Source: an uncultured Coriobacteriaceae bacterium
GTDB taxonomy: Bacteria; Actinomycetota; Coriobacteriia; Coriobacteriales; Atopobiaceae
DNA length: 49,897 nt
Direction of reading: 5' to 3'
Assembly (NCBI GenBank): GCA_902798915.1
Contig: CADBYM010000024.1
Coordinates: forward strand, 1 to 49,897
Part shown: positions 44,431-49,897 of the stretch, piece after piece
Layout of the letters: every line of letters starts with the position of its first letter
Numbering within the stretch: the stretch's first letter is position 1
Program-made: the position numbers and the translations under genes
Notes under the pieces: generated by a model
What the model was told of the DNA's origin: nothing
Seen by the model: only the letters and a program-made list of their open reading frames with translations
Database searches by the model: none

Positions 44431-46269
44431 ATGCCCGCACACTTCAGGCCGTCGGACGACGTCGATACCCCCGACCTTCCGGATTCCAAGCCAAAGTTCA
44501 CGCTTCCCCGCCCCGCCATCACCACCCTCAAAGTGATCGCGGGTTGCCTGCTCGTCTTTGCCGTCGTCTTCTCCGTCTTTGTCTTTCGCGTCCTCGGCAA
44601 GGTGGATACCGCCAAGGCCCAGGCTGCAGACTTGGAGCAAAGCCTCCTCAATGGCGAGGCGGACCAGGCACGCGCGCAGACATCCGAGCTCGTGGGGACG
44701 CTCGCTTCGATGCGCGACAGCGTGCACGGCACCATCTGGAACATCGCATCATTCTTCCCCTTGTTCGGCCGCGATGTGTCCAACGCCCAGACGCTTGCGG
44801 ACTGCGCCTACGACCTCTCACAAAACGCGCTGGTCCCCTTGGTCGACAACATCGCCGGCATACGCCTTGCCGACCTCGTCGTGGAGCACTCCGTCAACAC
44901 AGAGATGCTCGGCTCGATGCGCTCGTCGGTTGTGGCCGTCTCTCCCGTCCTCGTGACGAACGCGCAGACGATCGCATCACTGCAACCGGGCATCATAGGA
45001 CCCATCAACGACAAGCTCACCCTGCTGCGCGAACCCCTGAGCGATGCGTCCGAACTGCTGAAAGACGCCGACCACCTCTTTGGCATGGTGCTCGACATGC
45101 TCGGCGACGGTGGTCAGACGCGTACGTACGTACTTCTGGCACAGACGAACGCGGAGGCTCGTGCCGGTGGTGGTTTCCCCGGCTCAGTGGGCATGGTAAA
45201 CGTCACGAATGGCTACGCAGAGCTCAGCGAGTTCCACTCTGTCGGCACCATCCAAAGCATCGTTCGCGACAACGGACTCGGCGCTCAGATTTCGGAGGAC
45301 GAGATGCAGGCCTTTGGTGAGGGCCTCTCCAACGATGCGGCGAGCGTCACGTACACACCCGACTTCGTGCGCTCCGGACAGATAGCCCAACAGCAATGGA
45401 GCGCCGCCTACGGCACCTCCATCGACGGCCTCGTAGCGATGGACCCCGTCTTCCTACAGCGCATCCTCGCCCTCACGGGCGGCATCGTCGCCTTTGACGG
45501 CATGGAGGTCAACGGCGAGAATGCCGCATCCGAGCTGCTCCACAACGTCTACCTGCGCTATGGGTACGACGAGTATGGCGGCGACGAGGAGGACCTCTTC
45601 TTCAACGACGTCGCGCACAAGTCCTTCTCCAACCTGCTCGACACCATGGGTGACTTCGAGCTTGAGGCGTTCTCGCGGCTGTGGAACACCATCCGCCAGT
45701 CAGGAGCCGACCGACGCTTCCAGGTGTGGATGGCCAATGAAGAGCAGGAGGCCTTCATGCAGGAAATGACCGTCTCGGGCGCGATTCAGAGGGACATCGC
45801 CGCCCCCGAGTTGGGTGTCTACGTGAACGACAACACTTGGTCGAAGATTTGCTGGTACCTCGACGTCAGCACTGACCTCGGCCCCGCGCAACAGAATGCC
45901 GACGGCACGACCACCTACCACGTGACCTCGCACTTCCGCAACACCATCAGCCCTGAGGCAGCGGCTCAAGACCCCGATTATGTGACGGGCTACAACCCAC
46001 TCAAACGCGACAAGAGCGACATGATAGAGACCGTCTACCTCATGGCACCGATAGGGGCAACCATCACTGACTACGTGGTGAGCCGCCCCTCCGAGCTTGC
46101 CCCAGACGCCCTGCTGCCCGACCAGCACTTGGCACTATATGGGCGAGACACTTGGCACTCGCGCATCCAAATACTGCAGGGCGAGGATGCGACCATCTCG
46201 TATACCCTCACGATGCCCGCAGGCGTAGGCGCACCCACCGTGCGCACGTCACCCTCCTGCCACGAATGA
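44431..46269 (+). CDS. DUF4012 membrane-anchored protein
   Basis: 612 residues. One N-terminal helix (TTLKVIAGCLLVFAVVFSVFVFRVL near 32-56) with a large extracytoplasmic part. DUF4012 hallmarks: LLAQTNAEARAGGGFPGSVG and VDGLVAMDPVFLQRIL-like text (here IDGLVAMDPVFLQRILALTG), then ENAASELLHNVYLRYG. The family is frequently found next to polysaccharide-synthesis genes in actinobacteria and Firmicutes; molecular role unknown. It diverges from transketolase and converges on the capsule regulators. An outer-surface role in polymer assembly is inferred from the neighbours. Confidence 0.88.
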   Translation: MPAHFRPSDDVDTPDLPDSKPKFTLPRPAITTLKVIAGCLLVFAVVFSVFVFRVLGKVDTAKAQAADLEQSLLNGEADQARAQTSELVGTLASMRDSVHGTIWNIASFFPLFGRDVSNAQTLADCAYDLSQNALVPLVDNIAGIRLADLVVEHSVNTEMLGSMRSSVVAVSPVLVTNAQTIASLQPGIIGPINDKLTLLREPLSDASELLKDADHLFGMVLDMLGDGGQTRTYVLLAQTNAEARAGGGFPGSVGMVNVTNGYAELSEFHSVGTIQSIVRDNGLGAQISEDEMQAFGEGLSNDAASVTYTPDFVRSGQIAQQQWSAAYGTSIDGLVAMDPVFLQRILALTGGIVAFDGMEVNGENAASELLHNVYLRYGYDEYGGDEEDLFFNDVAHKSFSNLLDTMGDFELEAFSRLWNTIRQSGADRRFQVWMANEEQEAFMQEMTVSGAIQRDIAAPELGVYVNDNTWSKICWYLDVSTDLGPAQQNADGTTTYHVTSHFRNTISPEAAAQDPDYVTGYNPLKRDKSDMIETVYLMAPIGATITDYVVSRPSELAPDALLPDQHLALYGRDTWHSRIQILQGEDATISYTLTMPAGVGAPTVRTSPSCHE

Positions 46270-46278
46270 AGTCGCCAC

Positions 46279-46313
46279 GTCCAGAACCCGCGGAGTACCC
46301 GTAGTTGCTGGAC
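46279..46313. terminator. Weak hairpin between DUF4012 and zinc-ribbon genes
   Basis: GTCCAG/CTGGAC, a 6-bp stem with a 23-base interior, in the short gap between converging stop codons. Weak support. Confidence 0.25.
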
Positions 46314-47405
46314 CTATTCCACAGCTGAATCTGCATCTGCGATGACATCGGCTGAATCGCCGGCGTCACCCACATCTGTGGTGCCGTCGCCCCAATCATC
46401 CACCGTCGTCTGCGAGCCGTCGACGTCAAAACCATCACCGGCATCGGCAACATCCGAATCGGCGTCCGAATCGTAGGAGTCATCGACGTCGGAGCTGTCG
46501 CCACCGGAGCCTTCGTCAACGCTATACCCGTAGGCCTGATCGTACTCGTAGGAGACGGTGCCATCGTTGTACTCATCCGCGTAATAGGACGCGTCGTCAT
46601 AGCTAGCATCAGGCATCATTCCAACGGCGTCATAGCCTTCCTCCAACGCGAACTCGGAATAGCCGTCATCCCCGTACTCTTCTGCGCTCGGCCCTGCGCT
46701 AGCACCAAGACTGTGCTCGCGGCGACCATACGCCGCGTCCCTTAGCATCGAAGCAGCGCTCACCCGCTCAGAATCTCTGAGAATCCATGTCACGGCCGCC
46801 TCAATCTGTTCGTTTGTGACGTCGAGAGCAGACATCGGAACGCAGGTGAGGGGCCCTTCCGGTGTCACCGCAAACGCACCGCTCGCCTCTACCTTGACGG
46901 ATCTCGTATCGCCAGACACGCGATATAGAGCGCCGTCGTACGAGATGGGCGACTCGAGGATGCGAATCGCATACGTTCCCGCAGGGAGCGAGAGGCCAGT
47001 GCCGTCATATGAAAGATACGACTCTTGGGCAAGCGACTCTCCTCTGTCCGTAGTGCCCTGGACATGTATGGGAATCCTACCCCCCGCGTCCGTGAGACCC
47101 TCTGCCACAATCGGAACGACAACCTCGTGCGTCTGCGCCGATGCCGCAGGCACGACCGACACCACGCCCACGCTTGGCGACACATCCTGCTCCACCGCAA
47201 CGCTCTTCTTTGTTTGCGCAGCATCCTGCGTGCGGAACGCATTGAACGCATATGCCGCCCCCACCACGCACAAAGCCGCAAACGCAGTGACGCACACGAG
47301 CAGTGTCTTGTGCCGCATGCCAGCAGCACTTTGCTGAGTCATCCCACAGACGGCACAGACCTCCGCCCCGTCCGCAATCTCGGCACCACATGATTTACAG
47401 TTCAT
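46314..47405 (-). CDS. Zinc-ribbon membrane protein with acidic Tyr/Asp-rich tail
   Basis: 363 residues from ATG 47405 (GAGG upstream). Cys3, Cys6, Cys17 and Cys20 form a CxxC-CxxC ribbon (MNCKSCGAEIADGAEVCAVC). A helix at about 33-52 (LLVCVTAFAALCVVGAAYAF) anchors it. An extracytoplasmic beta-rich domain (VVPIVAEGLTDAGGRIPIHV; GLSLPAGTYAIRILESPISY) follows. The last ~110 residues are very rich in Asp, Ser, Tyr and Gly. It is transcribed with the capsule genes on the minus strand and separated from cpsB by 63 bp. Function unknown; a sensor or assembly factor is possible. Confidence 0.8.
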   Translation of the reverse strand: MNCKSCGAEIADGAEVCAVCGMTQQSAAGMRHKTLLVCVTAFAALCVVGAAYAFNAFRTQDAAQTKKSVAVEQDVSPSVGVVSVVPAASAQTHEVVVPIVAEGLTDAGGRIPIHVQGTTDRGESLAQESYLSYDGTGLSLPAGTYAIRILESPISYDGALYRVSGDTRSVKVEASGAFAVTPEGPLTCVPMSALDVTNEQIEAAVTWILRDSERVSAASMLRDAAYGRREHSLGASAGPSAEEYGDDGYSEFALEEGYDAVGMMPDASYDDASYYADEYNDGTVSYEYDQAYGYSVDEGSGGDSSDVDDSYDSDADSDVADAGDGFDVDGSQTTVDDWGDGTTDVGDAGDSADVIADADSAVE

Positions 47406-47468
47406 GCATTCCTCACCATCTTCGTCTCGCCAATGGCGTCTTGGACCTCTCGTTCGCACGGCAGAACG

Positions 47469-48110
47469 CTACGTCCAGCGTCTTGCAACCCTCATGAAGT
47501 ATTCGTAGTGTTCCACCCGATGCGCGTCGCTAGCGAAGTAAGTATACAGACCTTCTTTGAGCATACGCAATGCAGGCCGTCTCTCTTGCCCCAGTCGCCC
47601 GCCCTTGAGGAAATCCGTGGACGCTTGCAACTTGCAGCCCATATGGACAAGCTCATGCGCAAGGCCCACGTCGCGCTGTATGGCAAGGTAACGCTCGGGA
47701 TGGGCGATAATCACGTCATAGCCCATGCCCTGCAACTCCCAGATGGTGCGCTCGTAGTCGCCGTACCGCGACGACTGTGCCCCTACCTCCAGCTCGAGGA
47801 GAAACTCGTTGCTGCCATTGTAGTGCAGCTTCTCTGCCCAACCCAATCCGAGCTCGACGAGCTTCGCATAATTGACCTCGAAGCCCATCTGCAGCGAGAA
47901 GGTTTCGTCGATGCGACGTGCGGCACTCTCGAACGCACGGAACGCACGCCACATAGCCAGATAGTCGAAGTATGGGTCACGGCAGTGTGGCGTGCACGTG
48001 ATGCTCGTGATGCCCGCCTCCCTCGCAGCATGAAACATCGCCAGGGATTCCTCCATGTTGCGCGCACCATCATCGACACCAGGCAATATGTGGCAGTGCA
48101 AGTCACGCAT
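47469..48110 (-). CDS. cpsB: CpsB-type PHP tyrosine-protein phosphatase
   Basis: 213 residues. PHP fold: DLHCHILPGVDDGARN (HxH metal site), TCTPHCRDP, IIAHPERYLA, and FASDAHRVEHY at the end supply the metal-binding His and Asp residues. It dephosphorylates the tyrosine cluster of the CpsD-type kinase to control capsule chain length. The start follows the CpsD stop by 12 bp with no clear ribosome site, so translation is likely coupled. Soluble, cytoplasmic. Confidence 0.92.
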   Translation of the reverse strand: MRDLHCHILPGVDDGARNMEESLAMFHAAREAGITSITCTPHCRDPYFDYLAMWRAFRAFESAARRIDETFSLQMGFEVNYAKLVELGLGWAEKLHYNGSNEFLLELEVGAQSSRYGDYERTIWELQGMGYDVIIAHPERYLAIQRDVGLAHELVHMGCKLQASTDFLKGGRLGQERRPALRMLKEGLYTYFASDAHRVEHYEYFMRVARRWT

Positions 48111-48122
48111 ACAGGACGAACC

Positions 48123-49037
48123 CTAGGGCTTAAGGTCAGGCGCGTTATCCCATCTCTTCCGACGAGCGGACTTCCCCACGCTCGGCAGAGAATCCAAGCC
48201 CGACGAGCCGCTCGACTCGACGCCAAAGTCAAGAGTCGAGGAGGAGCTCGACGCCATATGACGCCCAGATTCCTCATCGGACTCATCCGGGCGCACCGAC
48301 TCGACGATGGGAAGCAGTTCCTTCTGCTCGTCCTTCTTGCGACGCCTCCTGCGTCTGCGACCGTCCGTATCCTCACTGTAGTAATAGTCGTAGTAGTACT
48401 CGTTGGACTGCCGCTCGCAGAAGTTCATGATGATGCCGGTAAGGGTAACGTTGGCCGTTCTGAGCTGCTCGGCCGCACGGGCAATTTCGGCATGGTGCGT
48501 ATAGCGCTCGCGCACCACCATAAACACGGCGTCACAGCGCGCTCCCAGCACGGCCGCATCGACGAACGTACCCACAGGCGGCGTATCAAACACCACAAAG
48601 TTATAGCTCTGGCGCAACGCCGCGACCAAATCCGCGAAGCGCCGCGTGTTGAGAAGGTCCGATGGATTCGGAATGTGCGGTTCCGCGTCGAGAAACTCAA
48701 GGCGCGGACTCACTTGCACGACCGCCTCAGCCAGCGGCGTCTCTCCCGAGATGACCGAGTACAATCCATGCTGTGCGTGAATATCGAGCTCGTGGGACAT
48801 CGAACGACGACGCATGTCGCATTCCACGATAAGCGTACGCATGCCCGAGGATGCCATCGCCCGCGCAAGGCTCGCCGCAATGAAGGTCTTGCCCTCGTTG
48901 GGAATCGCGCTCGTAATGACGATGGTACGAATGGGGTTGTCTACGCTCAAGAAGCGAATGTTCGCAAGGAGCGTCTTCGACGTGTTGTCGATGCCACGAC
49001 GCCTTTCGATATCCCTTCCGGTATCCAAATGAGCCAC
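48123..49037 (-). CDS. cpsD: CpsD-type bacterial tyrosine kinase with internal Tyr cluster
   Basis: 304 residues from GTG 49037, with AAGGAGG seven bases upstream. BY-kinase motifs: Walker A TSAIPNEGKT near 42-51, Walker A' TLIVECDMRRRSM, Walker B FVVFDTPPVGTF. The Tyr cluster EYYYDYYYSED lies about 85 residues before the end, followed by a run of seven Arg and two Lys and a Ser-rich tail. In most CpsD proteins the Tyr cluster is at the very C-terminus, so the basic and Ser-rich extension is unusual. It pairs with the CpsC-like membrane activator (49055) and CpsB phosphatase. Confidence 0.92.
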   Translation of the reverse strand: MAHLDTGRDIERRRGIDNTSKTLLANIRFLSVDNPIRTIVITSAIPNEGKTFIAASLARAMASSGMRTLIVECDMRRRSMSHELDIHAQHGLYSVISGETPLAEAVVQVSPRLEFLDAEPHIPNPSDLLNTRRFADLVAALRQSYNFVVFDTPPVGTFVDAAVLGARCDAVFMVVRERYTHHAEIARAAEQLRTANVTLTGIIMNFCERQSNEYYYDYYYSEDTDGRRRRRRRKKDEQKELLPIVESVRPDESDEESGRHMASSSSSTLDFGVESSGSSGLDSLPSVGKSARRKRWDNAPDLKP

Positions 49038-49054
49038 GAGATGCCTCCTTCGCG

Positions 49055-49726
49055 CTAGTCGAACTCAGGATAGTGCCCCACAACAGGCACGCCGATGATC
49101 TCCTCGGCCTCCTTGCCGTTGCGCACGCGAGTATCGAGCAGGTCACGCACGATGATGATGGCGATGGCGGCAAAGAGTCCTGCCGCAGCGCCAATCATGA
49201 TGTAGCGCTGGCGGTTGGGGCCGGACGGATTGGTTGGTATCTTTGCCACATCGATGACATTGATCGCCTGAATCTGCATGATCTGAGAGGCAATCGAATT
49301 GGCCTCCTCAACCACGGCGTTCGCGATGGTCGCGCACATCTCGGGATCACGCCCCGAGATGGTGAGGCTGATGACGCGCGAACTGGCACCCCTCGCAACA
49401 GCAAATTGGTATCCACCCAGATTACTGAGCCCCAGACGTGCCGCAACGTTCTCTTTGACACGCACCGAATTGATGATGGTCTCTACGTCACCGGTGAGCA
49501 TGGAGCTAAAGCTGAGTTCCTGTGGCGTGACGGCACCCGAAGAAGGAGATGCCGCCTCCTGCTCCAAATCGTTGTTGCGCGAGAGCACGTACATGGTGGT
49601 AGTGGTGTTGTACTCATTGGGCAGCGTGCTCGCGTAGGCGAACGCGATGGCTCCGGTCAGCACGGGTAGAATGAACAGCAGCGCCAAGTGTTTGCGCAGC
49701 AGTCCAATCAATTCGAATAGTGTCAT
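49055..49726 (-). CDS. cpsC: CpsC/Wzz-type chain-length and kinase-activator protein
   Basis: 223 residues from the ATG at 49726; an in-frame ATG at 49741 is also possible. N-terminal TM helix (LALLFILPVLTGAIAFAYA) and C-terminal TM helix (YIMIGAAAGLFAAIAIIIV) flank an extracytoplasmic Wzz domain (LPNEYNTTTTMYVLSRNN; VISLTISGRDPEMCATIANA). The C-terminal cytoplasmic tail (RNGKEAEEIIGVPVVGHYPE) is the activating segment for the BY-kinase. Together with CpsD and CpsB it regulates polymer length. It is the first gene of the minus-strand capsule operon in view. Confidence 0.92.
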   Translation of the reverse strand: MTLFELIGLLRKHLALLFILPVLTGAIAFAYASTLPNEYNTTTTMYVLSRNNDLEQEAASPSSGAVTPQELSFSSMLTGDVETIINSVRVKENVAARLGLSNLGGYQFAVARGASSRVISLTISGRDPEMCATIANAVVEEANSIASQIMQIQAINVIDVAKIPTNPSGPNRQRYIMIGAAAGLFAAIAIIIVRDLLDTRVRNGKEAEEIIGVPVVGHYPEFD

Positions 49727-49768
49727 TGGTAAACATCCCATCAGTATTACGGTCGCGGAACCTTATAT

Positions 49769-49797
49769 AGGTTAGCCATCGACGCACTTCTTGACAA
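49769..49797 (-). promoter_or_regulatory. Candidate promoter for the capsule operon
   Basis: TTGTCA, a 17-base spacer and TAACCT on the minus strand, 43 bp before the cpsC-like ATG. An inverted pair CTTGACA (49790-49796) and TGTCAAG (49819-49825) overlaps the -35 and might be an operator. The final ~70 bases of the window show AT-rich sequence only, with one TTTGATAACG at 49851-49860 matching the core of the repeat at 5590-5742. Confidence 0.4.
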
Positions 49798-49897
49798 CCC
49801 GAAAGACCAGCTAAGTTCTGTCAAGTGGGAAACGGAAAAAAGTTCGATTGATCTTTGATAACGGAATATGGTGATAAATGGATTGGACCGGGATGCG

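Noticed and set aside
1..49897. tRNA, rRNA, insertion sequence, prophage or integrase genes
   Set aside because: None could be recognised by sequence or by product in any gene of the window.

Overview
The window looks like a chromosomal segment from a high-GC Gram-positive anaerobe. My best guess is the actinobacterial class Coriobacteriia (Olsenella/Atopobium-like). The basis is inference: high GC, strong AGGAGG-type ribosome sites, many signal-peptide surface proteins, LPxTG pili with class C sortases, ChW-repeat and BspA-type LRR proteins, a transketolase split into two subunits, and an LTA-synthase-like enzyme. There are no rRNA or tRNA genes that I can see, so the genus is not proven.

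Layout, left to right. 1-2235: 5' part of a secreted transglutaminase-like/LRR surface protein that runs off the left edge. 2420-5511: a tight, overlapping minus-strand operon (speD-like, DUF4178 protein, membrane-fused spermidine synthase-like protein). It has an unusual long inverted repeat upstream. 6016-10547: a lipoprotein, a six-ChW-repeat transglutaminase-like protein, and a divergent three-ChW-repeat protein. 10631-16532: housekeeping and unknown genes (ferredoxin-type aldo/keto reductase, zinc-ribbon membrane protein, TerB-like protein, DUF2252 protein, galactose mutarotase, HAD phosphatase). 16713-22300: signalling genes (FIST-GGDEF diguanylate cyclase, OmpR-type regulator plus histidine kinase) and a frameshifted AAA/PD-(D/E)XK gene. 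22347-34574: a complete sortase-dependent pilus operon, read right to left (2,288-residue VWA tip adhesin, backbone pilin, minor pilin with a degenerate sorting signal, two class C sortases). A LuxR-type regulator lies directly upstream. 35981-42276: LTA-synthase-like enzyme, a small unknown protein, a hotdog thioesterase, a HelD-like helicase and an overlapping DEDD exonuclease. 42402-44165: two-subunit transketolase. 44431-49726: start of a capsule/exopolysaccharide locus (DUF4012 protein, zinc-ribbon membrane protein, CpsB phosphatase, CpsD tyrosine kinase, CpsC-like chain-length protein).

How it fits together: much of the window builds or regulates the cell envelope (pili, capsule control, LTA-type polymer, ChW/LRR surface proteins). 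The points most worth a second look are: the speD-DUF4178-membrane-speE operon, whose SpeD has Thr-Ser instead of the usual Glu-Ser at the self-cleavage site; the long inverted repeat beside it, whose two arms read as near-identical short peptides ending in TAG; the pilus operon with its non-canonical sorting signal and an upstream palindrome; and the single-base frameshift in the AAA/nuclease gene.
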